Below are positions 21,229-35,214 of a stretch of 64,000 nucleotides of DNA, piece after piece. Positions within the stretch are counted from its first letter, which is position 1. The number at the start of each line of letters is the position of its first letter. Origin of the DNA: Hexactinellida sp. DTS-2022 (lineage: Eukaryota > Porifera > Hexactinellida); the NCBI GenBank assembly GCA_028753945.1, contig JAPNXP010000002.1, positions 6,696,001 through 6,760,000 of the forward strand, given 5' to 3'. Below the pieces are notes generated by a model. That model was not told where the DNA came from. It did no database searches and saw only the letters and a program-made list of their open reading frames with translations. A program made the translations under genes and the position numbers.

Positions 21229-21571
21229 TATCTATCTATCTATATATTAAACCAGGTTTTTCTCATTCTTATACTTTAATCGCACATTCCATAGGTTTTT
21301 GATAGGATCCTTCAAATACACACTTATCCTTCCGGACTTTTCCATCTAAATAAACCCTACTTCACGCTTCAAAGCTCAGGTTTTTACAACGTTTACATTA
21401 TTCTTTTCCTTATTCATTGGTGGCTGTGGTTCTTATCTATATCCAGGAGAAGTCAATCGTTGCTAGGGTTTTAGTAATAATATATTCCATACTGCTGTTC
21501 TAAGCTTGATTCTTTGTTATATACAATACTACACTCACTTTATTAAACCAGGTTTTTCTCATTCTTAATCG
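21229..21571 (-). repeat. Single 294-bp unit with GATA-like tail and second partial unit
   Basis: One full unit (ACCAGG at 21251 and again at 21547) preceded by a TATC repeat at 21229-21247. Read on the minus strand, this is a unit ending in TATATAGATAGATAGATA, like the ends of the elements at 55827 and 56370. Confidence 0.75.
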
Positions 21572-23300
21572 TTAATTCAAACATTAATAAATTCTATTAC
21601 ACTATGATGAAATGTAATTTGAATATTGAAATTCTAGTTGAATTTAACATTGGGGAAGTTCAATCAGAAGGAGCACACTCCCATCCCGTCTGTGAGGGGT
21701 TTTTCTTTTTTGTTTTCCTCACGGTGGGTAAGACCTCAAGGCTGCCGTTCTTTGTATTACATAATGTCCACCACGAACGAACAAAGTTCGCGAAGCGGCC
21801 TTTGTGAGAGAGTGACCCGTCACGAAGCGACCGACCACGAAGGGCTCGTATTATTAAATCTCGTTGTGTGTTTGTTTGTGTGTGTGTCCGGATTGTATTA
21901 AAGTGATGGGGAATAGCAACGTATTTATATTTGAGATATAAACTAACTTTCAAATGTTTTAATTGGTAAACAAATGTTATAATAGATAAATGAGTATGCT
22001 GTTTTCGAATTTCGCAATTATTTATTTATAATATGAATATTTGTTGTTGTTGTTTACCTAAATTAGGTAGACAAATTGATGAAAATTCAAATTCTACCGG
22101 AGGTTAGCTTTCAACGGGTCTACGGGCTTATGATGTAATCACCATTACGATTCCATTTTGTAATAATTATTGGAGCTTATAGCAACCGAAATTAACTTAA
22201 AATATTTACTTTTGCTTGAATTTTCATGAATCACTTGACAGGAAGTATAAATTCTCTTCTCAATTCGGCTTTGAAATCGTGATTAGAGCATATAACAACC
22301 GAATTTAACAAAAGATATTTTAGGTTAATTTTCAAGAATCAATAATCACACGTGATAGGAAGTTTATGTAATATTCTCAATTCGGAAATATCTCAACAAT
22401 ACCAAATATACTCAACAATACTCCACTGATTTGTAAATATACTCCAGTTTTATTGGATTACAGTCGAAATCGGGTTTTTTTGCCACCCTAAATGCATGGA
22501 AAACGAGGAAAAAAAACTGGTATTTAACATTATACAGTGCTATGAGGTTATGAAGAAACAAGGAGAAACAAGGAGGCAAAATAACCCGATAAGGCATAAA
22601 AACCCGTGGCAAAAAACCTGATTTCGACTGTATTGCAATATATTCCAGTTTTATTGGATTATTGCAAATATACTCAAGTTTTATTGGATTATTGCAAATA
22701 TACTCAAGTTTTATTGGATTATTCCAAATATGCTCAAGCGTGAACTACGGCTCAAGTTTTATTGGATTATTGAAACTAGTTTGGAGATCCCAACCACAAA
22801 TATTTATTAGTACAAGCTGCTCGTCTGCTCTACGCGCGTCCTTACAACTTGTACTCGGGCCTGCGGCCCTCGAATATATTTCAAACACGTTCCTTTTGAA
22901 ATTATATGACGTTCTTGATGGTGATCCCTAGTTGTCTATTTATATACGTAGATCCTACTTATCGGTTTATATAAGGATATAATAATTAATTTTGATATTT
23001 ATGCTAATTTGAACAGATAATTTTCTAGATATTAAAGCTTGTCCTTGTGTAATAATATACCAACTCCAAATATAAAATTAAATATCACTAAGAAACGTAC
23101 AAGTGGATCCCTATCTTTGGGATGTGGAGAAGTTATTGTATTGATTGATAATAATTTGATATGAAATAACACAATGGAATGTTAGAAATGTATGGCTAGA
23201 CAGACAGAACACAAATAACTAACAAGATGCCTGAACTTCAAATCTAACAATTAGATTGCAGTATTCTATAATGGACACTTAAACATTTTACAGACACTAA
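21572..23300 (-). repeat. Repeat module M, copy 2
   Basis: Near-identical to copy 1 outside the 740-bp segment that copy 1 has extra. It continues past 23230 into sequence also found at 12440-12740. No intact gene. Confidence 0.75.
22640..22775. repeat. 30-bp tandem repeat, copy 2
   Basis: Same unit as 20272-20395, here interrupted by about 20 bases (GCGTGAACTACGGCT) before the last unit. Confidence 0.8.
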
Positions 23301-23834
23301 AGCATTCAATTATGCTAATTGAATGCTATCTGCTAATCAATACTGGGACAACCCTCGAATTTAATTGGCTAAAGGTTTTGACACATTTTGAGTGGACGAT
23401 GTGAATATTTTTTAAGATATTGAAATTGTTTGTACATACAGTATTTCCTACCCCTGCCAAATTTCAAGTCTGTAGCTTTACCAGTTCCTCAATCAATTCT
23501 GAACAAACACCCAAACAAACAAAAACAAAAACATTGCGATTTATATATAAGATAGACTAAATATAGCCTTTCTAAACTTGAGTAGTATTCTGTGAATTTA
23601 CTGAAAAGTTGAGTAGATTTGGAATTTATTGAAAAAACTTAAGTAAATTGGAATTATTTTGTAAAACTTGAGTAGATTCGGAAAGATCTAGTTTTATATT
23701 TGAGTGTTAGTAAAAAGTTGAATATATTTGGAAATTTTGGAATTTTCCCGTGTAATTATTGATGAAATAAATGAAAGATTTTTGAGTTATTTGGTATGAA
23801 ATTCGCGGAGTTTCTTGCTAGTCGGGAGGTCAGT
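23301..23834. other. Repeat tail and unassigned AT-rich DNA
   Basis: To 23550 it matches 12490-12740, including the CAAACAAACA stretch. From 23560 to 23760 there are imperfect repeats of an AACTTGAGTAGATT.GGAA type, about 40-45 bp apart. No gene was seen. Confidence 0.5.
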
Positions 23835-24060
23835 TTAAATGTATACGACAACCACTTTCGGTAAGTACAATGCAAATAGTAAGTCGAAATTTATATCATC
23901 AATTATTTTACTCTTGTCTTACTCTGTTCGTGCTTCGAAGTATGTACATCTTGAATATTTTAATTATAATTGCATTTACATATCCCTTATTCCGCGCCAA
24001 ATCTTCCAGTTGCTTCACTTGTTGGGATTTATCTTTGAAGGTTTCGTAGGTTTTTTAAGG
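23835..24060 (+). repeat. Dispersed repeat L, copy 2
   Basis: Diverged copy of 12935-13165. It begins with the exon-like TTAAATGTATACGAC segment and here has a good GTAAGT donor at 23860. Confidence 0.65.
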
Positions 24061-24061
24061 C

Positions 24062-24290
24062 TCGACCGACACCTTAGATTTGGGTTTTTTTAAGGCCGAT
24101 CTTTGTGTAAATTTTTGCACCAAGATCCTTTTGAGTTACACCACGATTCGGGTCGGCCTGGACCTCTGCAGTGTTGAGTTACACCACGATTATGGTTCGG
24201 CCGCGGCCGCTGCAGAGTTGAGTTACACCAAGGCCGCGCTGAGTTACATCAAGGTCTCAACCTTAAAAAAACCTTGAGTTAGATACTACA
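24062..24290. repeat. GC-rich insert with tandem GAGTTACACCACGATT units
   Basis: An unusually GC-rich patch for this window. It has GTTGAGTTACACCACGATT-like units spaced about 50 bp, a GGCCGCGGCCGC core, and outer arms GGTTTTTTTAAGG and CCTTAAAAAAACC that are inverted. Likely a small foldback element. Confidence 0.5.
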
Positions 24291-24299
24291 GTCCAGAAT

Positions 24300-24872
24300 A
24301 TTAATTAATTCTCAAGTATTGCATATTTCGCATGGTATATAGGTTGGGTATATTCACAGCATATTTCTTCCAGAAATTCAAAATACTTTAGGAAATATCT
24401 ACCACCTTGCGCCACTGACGCAATACAAATATTTGGGATTGATTTTGTCACATTTATAGAGAAACGAGTCCTTCGGTCTCTGTCGCTTTGCGAAAGGATA
24501 GGTGCCACACACCTAAAATTAACGGCTGCTATGCGGCCTTACTCGTCACCCTTTCCCTCATGGAGGATGTTATATACATCCCTTACTACCATTTTCCATA
24601 GTTTAACTTGTTCACCTATTATACCCGTTTTAAGCTAACTTCTAGGTTCATTTTGAATTTTCATTAATTTGTTTACCAATTTTGTGTAAACAACAACAAC
24701 AAATATTCATATTACAAATTTATAAACGCGAAATTCGGGTTCAACATACTTGTTTACCTATTATAACATTTGTTTACCCATTATAACATTTGGAATTTAG
24801 TTTATATCTCCTACACTTTAATACAATCCGGACAAACACACACACAAACAAACAACAATAGAGATTTTATAA
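24300..24872 (+). repeat. Hairpin-headed repeat, truncated copy in plus orientation
   Basis: Reverse-complement relative of part of module M: a CCTTCGGTCTCTGTCGCTTTGCG head, a middle with AACAACAACAACAAATATTCAT, then TACAATCCGGACAAACACAC and the end TTTTATAATAAAGAT. Its right end abuts a copy of repeat L. Confidence 0.6.
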
Positions 24873-25034
24873 TAAAGATTACATTTACATATCCCTTATT
24901 CCACGCCAAATCTTCCAGTTGCTTAACTTATTGGGATTTAAGTTTCATAGGTTATTCAGAGGTTGGCTCCATTTACAACTGAAATGTTGCTTACTTGAGT
25001 TACCATTTTTCAAACTATCATTCTTGCGAAAGAG
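24873..25034 (+). repeat. Dispersed repeat L, copy 3 (left border of the satellite)
   Basis: Matches 13085-13245. The satellite begins immediately after the shared CTATCATTCTTGCGAAAG-type sequence. Confidence 0.75.
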
Positions 25035-26560
25035 ACATCTTTGAAATCTTTGATACATCAATGAATTGAATTCCGTTAAGTTTAGTATCTCGTTATAACA
25101 CTTGTAGTAATTGTTGTTCTATTTATCAGGAAGTTTATTGTGTATTGTCTGGTCGGTCTGCAAGTTACATATTCTGCAGTTTTTTCTTAAGCTATCTATT
25201 TCTTATTTGACAAGTTTCGATTCTTTGCTACATCTATTTACTATATTCCTGTAGTGACTCGTTATAACACTTGTAGCAATTGTTGTTCTATTTATCCAAA
25301 AGTTTACTGAGAATTGTCTGTTAGGTCTGCAAGTTACATATTCTGCAGTTTTTTCTGAAGTTATCTGTTACTTATTTGACAAGTTTCGATTCTTTGCTAC
25401 ATCCATAAACTGTACTCCGGTAGTGACTCGTTATAACACTTGTAGTAATTGTTGTTCTATTTATCCGGAAGTTTACTGAGAATTGTCTGTTAGGTCTGCA
25501 AGTTACATATTCTGCAGTTTTCTCTGAAGTTATCTGTTCCTTTGTCAAATGTTTAAACTCTTTGATACATCAATAAATTGATTTCCGTATACTAACTCGT
25601 TATACCACTTGTAGTAATTGTTGTATATTTATCCGGAACACTATTTAGAATAGTCCGATTGGTCTACAAGTTTCATATTCTGCACTTTTCCCTGAAGTTA
25701 TCTGTTACTTTGTCAAATGTTTGAACTCTTTGATACATCAATAAACTGTATTCCTGTAATTCCTTGTTATAACAATTGTAATACTGTTGTTCTATTTATT
25801 CGGATGTTTATTGAGAATTGTCTAGTCGGTCTACAAGTTACATATTCTGCAGTTTTTTCTGAAGTTATCTATTTCTTATTTGACAAGTTTCGATTCTTTG
25901 CTACATCCATAAACTGTATTCCGGTAGTGACTCGTTATAACACTTGTAGTAATTGTTGTTCTATTTATCCGGAAGTTTATTATGAATTGTCTGGTCGGTC
26001 TGCAAGTTACATATTCTGCAGTTTTTTCTGAAGTTATCTATTCTTATTTGTCAAGTTTCGATTCTTTGATACATCTATAAACTGTATTCCGGTAGTGACT
26101 CGTTATAACACTTGTAGTAATTGTTGTTCTATTTATCCGGAAGTTTATTGTGAATTGTCTGGTCGGTCTGCAAGTTACATATTCTGCAGTTTTTTCTGAA
26201 GTTATCTGTTACTTATTTGACAAGTTTCGATTCTTTGCTACATCCATAAACTGTATTCCTGTAGTGACTCGTTATAACACTTGTAGTAATTGTTGTTCTA
26301 TTTATCCGGAAGTTTATTATTAATTGTCTGGTCGGTCTGCAAGTTACATATACAGCAGTTTTTTCTGAAGTTATCTATTCTTATTTGTCAAGTTTCGATT
26401 CTTTGATACATCTATAAACTGTATTCCGGTAGTGACTCGTTATAACACTTGTAGTAATTGTTGTCTATTTATCCGGAACTCTTTTGTTAATTGTCTGATT
26501 GGTCTACAAGTTTCATATTCTGCATTTTTCCCTGAAGTTATCTGTTCCTTTGTCAAATGT
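25035..26560 (+). repeat. Left-edge satellite subfamily (169-bp variant)
   Basis: The first monomers use a 169-bp variant (TTTCGATTCTTTGCTACATC at 25215 and 25384; also GTCTGGTCGGTCTGCAAG). They differ from the main array more than neighbouring central monomers differ from each other, the usual pattern of an array edge. Confidence 0.75.
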
Positions 26561-29500
26561 TTTGAATTCTTTGATACATCAATAAATTGATTTCCGTATA
26601 CTAACTCGTTATACCACTTGTAGTATTTGTTGTCTATTTATCCGCAAGTCTTTGTGAATAGTCCGATTGGTCTACAAGTTACATATTCTGCACTTTTCCC
26701 TGAAGTTATCTGTTCCTTTGTCAAATGTTTTGAATTCTTTGATACATCAATAAATTGATTTCCGTATACTAACTCGTTATACCACTTGTAGTATTTGTTG
26801 TCAATTTATCCGCAAGTCTTTGTGAATAGTCCGATTGGTCTACAAGTTACATATTCTGCACTTTTCCCAGAAGTTATCTGTTACTTTATCAAATGTTTGA
26901 ACTCTTTGATACATCAATAAATTCATTTCCGTTACTAACTCGTTATACCCCTTGTAGCAATTGTTGTCTATTCATCCGGGACTCTATTTAGAATAGTCCG
27001 ATTGGTCTACAAGTTACATATTCTGCACTTTTCCCTTAAGTTATCTGTTACTTTGTGACATGTTTGAACTCTTTGGATACATCAATAAATTGTATACCGG
27101 TAGTGACTCGTGATACCAATTGTAGCAATTGTTGTCTATTTATTCGGAGGTCTATTGTGAATTGACTAATTGCTTTACAAGTTACAAATTCGGGACATTT
27201 TCTGAAGATATCTGTTCCTTTGTCAAATCTTTGAACGTTTTGATACATCAATAAACTGTACTCCGGTAGTGACAGTTATAGCACTTGTAGTAATTGTTGT
27301 CTTTTTATCCGGAAGTCTATGTGAATTGTCTGTTTGTTCTACAAGTTACATATTATGCACTTTTCCTTGAAGTTATTTGTTCCTTTGTCAAATGTTTGAA
27401 CTCTTTGATACATCAATAAATTGATTTCCGTATACTAACTCGTTATACACCTTGTAGTAATTGTTGTCTATTTATCCGGGGGCCTATTGTGGATTGTCTG
27501 TTTGTTCTGCAAGTTTAATATTCTGCACTTTTCCTTGAAGTTATTTGTTCCTTTGTCAAATGTTTGAACTCTTTGATACATCAATAAACTGCATACCGGT
27601 AGTGACTCGTTATAACACTAATGTAGTATTTGTTGTCTATTTATCCGCAAGTCTTTGTGAATTGTCTGTTTGTTCTACTAGTTACATATTCTGCACTTTT
27701 CCTTGTAGTTATCTGTTACTTTTTCAAATGTTTGAACTCTTTGATACATCAATAAATTGATTTCCGTATACTAACTCGTTATAACACTTGTAGTATTTGT
27801 TGTCTATTTATCCGGAAGTCTTTGTGAATTGTCTGTTTGTTCTGCAAGTTTCATATTCTGCACTTTTCTATGAAGTTAGCTGTTCCTTTGTCAAATGTTT
27901 GAACTCTTTGATACATCACTAAACTGCATACCGGTAGTCACTCGTTATAACATTGTCGTAATTGTTGTCTATTTATCCGGGGGCCTATTGTGGATTGTCT
28001 GTTTGTTCTGCAAGTTTCATATTCTGTACTTTTCCCTAAAGTTATCTGTTCCTCTGTCAAATGTTGGAAATCTTTGATACATAAATAATCTGTATACCGG
28101 TAGTGACTCGTTATACCACTTGTAGTAATTGTTGTCTATTTATCCGGAACTCTTTTGTTAATTGTCTGATTGGTCTACAAGTTACATATTCTGCATTTTT
28201 CCCTGAAGTTATTTGTACCTTTGTCAAATGTTTGAACTACTTTGATACATCAATAAATTGATTTCCGTTTACTAACCCGATATACCACTTGTAGTAATTG
28301 TTGTCTATTTATCCGGAACTCTTTGTGAATTGTCCGATTGGTCTACAAGTTACATATTCTGCACTTTTCCCTGAAGTTATCTGTTCCTTTGTCAAATGTT
28401 TGAACTCTTTGATACATTAATAAATTGTATACCGGTAGTGACTCGTTATAACACTTGTAGTAATTGTTGTCTATTTATCCGGAAGTCTATTGAGAATTGT
28501 GTGTTTGTTCTGCAAGATTCATATTCTGCACTTTTCCCCGATGATATCTATAACTTTGTCAAATGTTTGACCTCTTTGATACATCAATAAACTGCATACC
28601 GGTAGTGACTCGTTATAACACTTGTAGTAATTGTTGTCTATTAACCTGAGTCTATTGTGAATTGTCTGTTTGTTCTACTAGTTTCATATTCTACTGTTTT
28701 CCCAGAAGTTATCTGTTAATTTGTCAAATGTTTGAACTTTTTGATACATCAATAAACTGCATACCGGTAGTCACTAGTTATAACATTGTAGTATTTGTTG
28801 TCTATTTATCCGGGGGCCTATTGTGGATTGTCTGTTTGTTCTGCAAGTTTCATATTCTGCACTTTTCCCTGAAGTTCTCTGTTCCTTTGTCAAATGTTGG
28901 AAATCTTTGATACATCAATAAACTGTATTCCGGTAGTTATAGTTATAGCACTTGTAGTAATTGTTGTCTTTTTATCCGGAAGTCTATGTGAATTGTCTGT
29001 TTGTTCTGCAAGTTTCATATTCTGCACTTTTCCCCGATGATATCTGTTTCTTTGTCAAATGTTTGAACTCTTTGATATATCACTAAACTGTATAACGGTA
29101 GTGACTCGTTATAACACTTGTAGTAATTGTTGTCTATTTATCCTGAAGTCTATTGTGAATTGTCTGTTGTTCTGCATGTTTCATATTTTTCAATTATTTC
29201 TGAAGTTATTTGTACCTTTGTGACAGGTTTGAACTCTTTGATACATCAATAAATTGTATACCGGTAGTGACTCGTTATAGCACTTGTAGCAATTGTTGTC
29301 TATTTATCCTGAAGTCTATTGTGAATTGTCTGTTGTTCTGCATCATTCATATTCTTCAATTATTTCTGAAGTTATTTGTACCTTTGTGACAGGTTTGAAC
29401 TCTTTGATACATCAATAAATTGTATATCGTAAGTGACTCGTTATAGCACTTGTAGCAATTGTTGACTATTTATTCGGAAGTCTATTGTGAATTGTCTTAG

Positions 29501-32500
29501 TGCTTTACAAGTTACATATTCTGGACATTTCCTGAAGATATCTGTTCCTCTGTCAAATGTTGGAAATCTTTGATACATTAATAATCTGTATACCGGTAGT
29601 GACTCGTTATAGCACTTGTAGTAATTGTTGTCTATTTATCCTGAAGTCTATTGTGAATTGTCTGTTGTTCTGCATGTTTCATATTCTTCAATTCTTTCTG
29701 AAGTTATTTGTACCTTTGTGACAGGTTTGAACTCTTTGATACATCAATAAATTGTATACCGGTAGTGACTCGTTATAGCACTTGTAGCAATTGTTGTCTA
29801 TTTATTCGGAAGTCTATTGAATATTGTCTAATTGCTTTACAAGTTACATATTCTGGACATTTCCTGAAGATATCTGTTCCTCTGTCAAATGTTTGAACGT
29901 TTTGATACATCAATAAACTGTACTCCGGTAGTGACAGTTATAACACTTGTAGTATTTGTTGTCTATTTATCCGGAAGTCTTTGTGATTTGTCTGTTTGTT
30001 CTACAAGTTTCATATTCTACTGTTTTCTCAGAAGTTATCTGTTACTTTGTGACATGTTTGAACTCTTATGATACATCAATAAATTGATTTCCGTTTAGTA
30101 ACTCGTTATACCACTTGTAGTATTTGTTGTCTATTTATCCGGAACTCTTTTGTTAATTGTCTGATTGGTCTACAAGTTACATATTCTGCATTTTTCCCTA
30201 AAGTTATTTGTTCCTTTGTCAAATGTTTGAAATACTTTGATACATCAATAAATTGATTTCCGTTTACTAACCCGTTATACCACTTGTAGTAATTGTCGTC
30301 TATTTATCCGGAACTCTTTGTGAATTGTCCGAATGGTCTACAAGTTACATATTCTGCACTTTTCCCTGAAGTTATCTGTTCCTTTGTCAAATGTTTGAAC
30401 TCTTTGATACATCAATAAATTGTATACCGGTAGTGACTCGTTATAACACTTGTAGTAATTGTTGTCTATTTATCCGGAAGTCTATTGTGAATTGTCTGTT
30501 TGTTCTGCAAGTTTCATATTCTGCACTTTTCCCCGATGATATCTGTTTCTTTGTCAAATGTTTGACCTCTTTGATACATCAATAAACTGCATACCGGTAG
30601 TGACTCGTTATAACACTTGTATTAATTGTTGTCTATTTATCCGGAAGTCTATTGTGAATTGTCTGTTTTTTCTGCAAGTTTCATATTCTGCTCTTTTCCC
30701 CGATGATATCTGTTTCTTTGTCAAATGTTTGACCTCTTTGATACATCAATAAACTGCATACCGGTAGTGACTCGTTATAACACTTGTAGTATTTGTTGTC
30801 TATTTATCCGGAAGTCTTTGTGATTGTCTATTTGTTCTACAAGTTACATATTGTACTGTTTTCCCAGAAGTTATCTGTTACTTTGTCAAATGTTGGAAAT
30901 CTTTGATACATCAATAAATTGATTTCCGTTTAGTAACTCGTTATACTACTTGTAGCAATTGTTGTCTATTTATCCGGAAGTCTTTGTGATTGTCTGTTTG
31001 TTCTACAAGTTACATATTCTGCACTTTTCCCTAAAGTTATCTGTTCCTCTGTCAAATGTTGGAAATCTTTGATACATCAATAATCTGTATACCGGTAGTG
31101 ACTCGTTATAGCACTTGTAGTAATTGTTGTCTATTTATCCTGAGTCTATTGTGAATTGTCTGTTTGTTCTGCAAGTTTCATATTCTGCACTTTTCCCTGA
31201 AGTTATCTGTTCCTTTGTCAAATGTTGGAAATCTTTGATACATCAATAAACTGTACTCCGGTAGTGACTCGTTATAGCACTTGTAGTAATTGTTGTCTAT
31301 TTTCCGCAAGTCTTTGTGAATTGTCTAATTGCTTTACAAGTTACATATTCTGCACTTTTCTCTGAAGATATCTGTTCCTTTGTCAAATGTTTGAACGTTT
31401 TGATACATCAATAAACTGTATTCTGTAGTTACAGTTATAGCACTTGTAGTAATTGTTGTCTTTTTATCCGGAAGTCTATGTGAATAGTCTGTTTGTTCTG
31501 CAAGTTTCATATTCTTCAATTCTTTCTGAAGTTATTTGTACCTTTGTGACAGGTTTGAACTCTTTGATACATCAATAAATTATATACCGGTAGTGACTCG
31601 TTATAACACTTGTAGTAATTGTTGTCTATTTATCCTTAAGTCTATTGTGAATTGTCTGTTTGTTCTGCAAGTTTCATATTCTTCAATTCTTTCTGAAGTT
31701 ATTTGTACCTTTTTGACAGGTTTGAACTCTTTGATACATCAATAAATTTTATACCGGTAGTGACTCGTTATAACACTTGTAGTAATTGTTGTCTATTTAT
31801 CCTTAAGTCTATTGTGAATTGTCTGTTTGTTCTGCAAGTTTCATATTCTTCAATTCTTTCTGAAGTTATTTGTACCTTCGTGACAGGTTTGAACTCTTTG
31901 ATACATCAATAAATTGTATGCCGGTAGTGACTCGTTATAGCCCTTGTAGCAATTGTTGTCTATTTATCCTGAAGTCTATTGTGAATTGTCTGTTGTTCTG
32001 CATGTTTCATATTCTTCAATTATTTCTGAAGTTATTTGTACCTTTGTGACTGGTTTGAACTCTTTGATACATCAATAAATTGTATATCGTTAGTGACTCG
32101 TTATAGCACTTGTAGCAATTGTTGTCTATTTATTCAGAAGTCTATTGTGAATTGTCCAAGTGCTTTACAAGTTACATATTCTGGACATTTCCTGAAGATA
32201 TCTGTTCCTCTGTCAAATGTTGGAAATCTTTGATACATAAATAATCTGTATACCGGTAGTGACTCGTTATAGCACTTGTAGCAATTGTTGTCTATTTATC
32301 CTGAAGTCTATTGTGAATTGTCTGTTGTTCTGCATGTTTCATATTCTTCAATTATTTCTGAAGTTATTTGTACCTTTGTGACAGGTTTGAACTCTTTGAT
32401 ACATCAATAAATTGTATATCGTTAGTGATTCGTTATAGCACTTGTAGCAATTGTTGTCTATTTATTCAGAAGTCTATTGTGAATTGTCCAAGTGCTTTAC

Positions 32501-35214
32501 AAGTTACATATTCTGGACATTTCCTGAAGATATCTGTTCCTCTGTCAAATGTTGGAAATCTTTGATACATAAATAATCTGTATACCGGTAGTGACTCGTT
32601 ATAGCACTTGTAGCAATTGTTGTCTATTTATCCTGAAGTCTATTGTGAATTGTCTGTTGTTCTGCATGTTTCATATTCTTCAATTCTTTCTGAAGTTATT
32701 TGTACCTTTGTGACAGGTTTGAACTCTTTGATACATCAATAAACTGTACTCCGGTAGTGACAGTTTTAACACTTGTAGTAACTGTTGTCTATTTATCCGG
32801 AAGTCTTTGTGAATTGTCTGTTTGTTCTACACGTTTCATATTCAACTGTTTTCCCTGAAGTTATCTGTTACTTTGTCAAATGTTTGAACTACTTTGATAC
32901 ATCAATAAATTGATTTCCGTTTACTAACCCGTTATACCACTTGTAGTAATTGTTGTCTATTTATTTGGAACTCTTTTGTTAATTGTCTGATTTGTCTACA
33001 AGTTTCATATTCTGCATTTTTCCCTGAAGTTATTTGTTCCTTTGTCAAATGTTTTGAATTCTTTTATACATCAATAAATTGATTTCCGTCTACTAACTCG
33101 TTATACCACTTGTAGTATTTGTTGTCTATTTATTCGTAAGTCTTTGTGAATAGTCCGATTGGTCTACAAGTTACATATTCTGCACTTTTCCCTGAAGTTA
33201 TCTGTTACTTTATCAAATGTTTGAACTCTTTGATACATCAATAAATTGTATACCGGTAGTGACTCGTTATAACACTTGTAGTAATTGTTGTCTATTATCC
33301 GGAGGTCTATTGAGAATTGTCTGTTTGTTCTGCATGTTTCATATTCTGCACTTTTCCCGATGATATCTGTATCTTTGTCAAATGTTTGACCTCTTTGATA
33401 CATCAATAAACTGCATACCGGTAGTGACTCGTTATAACACTTGTAGTATTTGTTCTCTATTTATCCTGAAGTCTTTGTGAATTGTCTGTTTGTTCGACAA
33501 GTTTCATATTCTACTGTTTTCCCAGAAGTTATCTGTTACTTTGTGACATGTTTGAACTCTTTGGATACATCAATAAATTGTATATCGTTAGTGACTCGTT
33601 ATACTACTTGTAGCAATTGTTGTCTATTTATTCGGAAGTCTATTGTGAATTGTCTAATTGCTTTACAAGTTACATATTCTGGACATTTCCTGAAGATATC
33701 TGTTCCTTTGTCAAATGTTTGAACGTTTTGATACATCAATAAACTGTACTCCGGTAGTGACAGTTATAGCACTTGTAGTAATTGTTGTCTATTTATCCGC
33801 AAGTCTTTGTGAATTGTCTGTTTGTTCTACTAGTTACATATTCTGCACTTTTCCTTGAAGTTATCTGTTACTTTTTCAAATGTTTGAACTCTTTGATACA
33901 TCAATAAATTGATTTCCGTATACTAACTCGTTATAACACTTGTAGTATTTGTTGTCTATTTATCCGGAAGTCTTTGTGATTGTCTATTTGTTCTACAAGT
34001 TACATATTCTACTGTTTTCCCAGAAGTTATCTGTTACTTTGTCAAATGTTTGAACTGTTTTGATACATCAATAAATTGATTTCCGTTTAGTAACTCGTTA
34101 TACCACTTGTAGTAATTGTTGTCTATTTATTTGGAACTCTTTTGTTAATTGTCTGATTTGTCTACAAGTTTCATATTCTGCATTTTTCCCTGAAGTTATT
34201 TGTACCTTTGTGACAGGTTTGAACTCTTTGATACATCAATAAATTGTATACCGGTAGTGACTCGTTATAGCACTTGTAGCAATTGTTGTTTATTTATCCG
34301 GAACTCTATTTAGAATAGTCCGATTGGTCTACAAGTTACATATTCTGCATTTTTCCCTTAAGTTATCTATTACTTTGTGACATGTTTGAACTCTTTGGAT
34401 ACATCAATAAATTGTATATCGTTAGTGACTCGTTATAGCACTTGTAGCAATTGTTGTCTATTTATCCTTAAGTCTATTGTGAATTGTCTGTTGTTCTGCA
34501 TGTTTCATATTCTTCAATTCTTTCTGAAGTTATTTGTACCTTTGTGACAGGTTTGAACTCTTTGATACATCAATAAATTGTATACCGGTAGTGACTCGTT
34601 ATAGCACTTGTAGCAATTGTTGTCTATTTATCCTGAAGTCTATTGTGAATTGTCTGTTGTTCTGCATGTTTCATATTCTTCAATTCTTTCTGAAGTTATT
34701 TGTACCTTTGTGACAGGTTTGAACTCTTTGATACATCAATAAATTGTATACCGGTAGTGACTCGTTATAGCACTTGTATCAATTGTTGTCTATTTATTCG
34801 GAAGTCTTTGTGAATTGTCTGTTTGTTCTACAAGTTACATATTCTGCACTTTTCCCTAAAGTTATCTGTTCCTCTGTCAAATGTTGGAAATCTTTGATAC
34901 ATCAATAAATTGTATACCGGTAGTGACTCGTTATAGCACTTGTAGCAATTGTTGTCTATTTATCCTGAAGTCTATTGTGAATTGTCTGTTGTTCTGCATG
35001 TTTCATATTCTTCAATTCTTTCTGAAGTTATTTGTACCTTTGTGACAGGTTTGAACTCTTTGATACATCAATAAATTGTATACCGGTAGTGACTCGTTAT
35101 AGCACTTGTATCAATTGTTGTCTATTTATCCGGAAGTCTTTGTGAATTGTCTGTTTGTTCTACAAGTTTCATATTCTACTGTTTTCCCTGAAGTTATCTG
35201 TTACTTTGTCAAAT

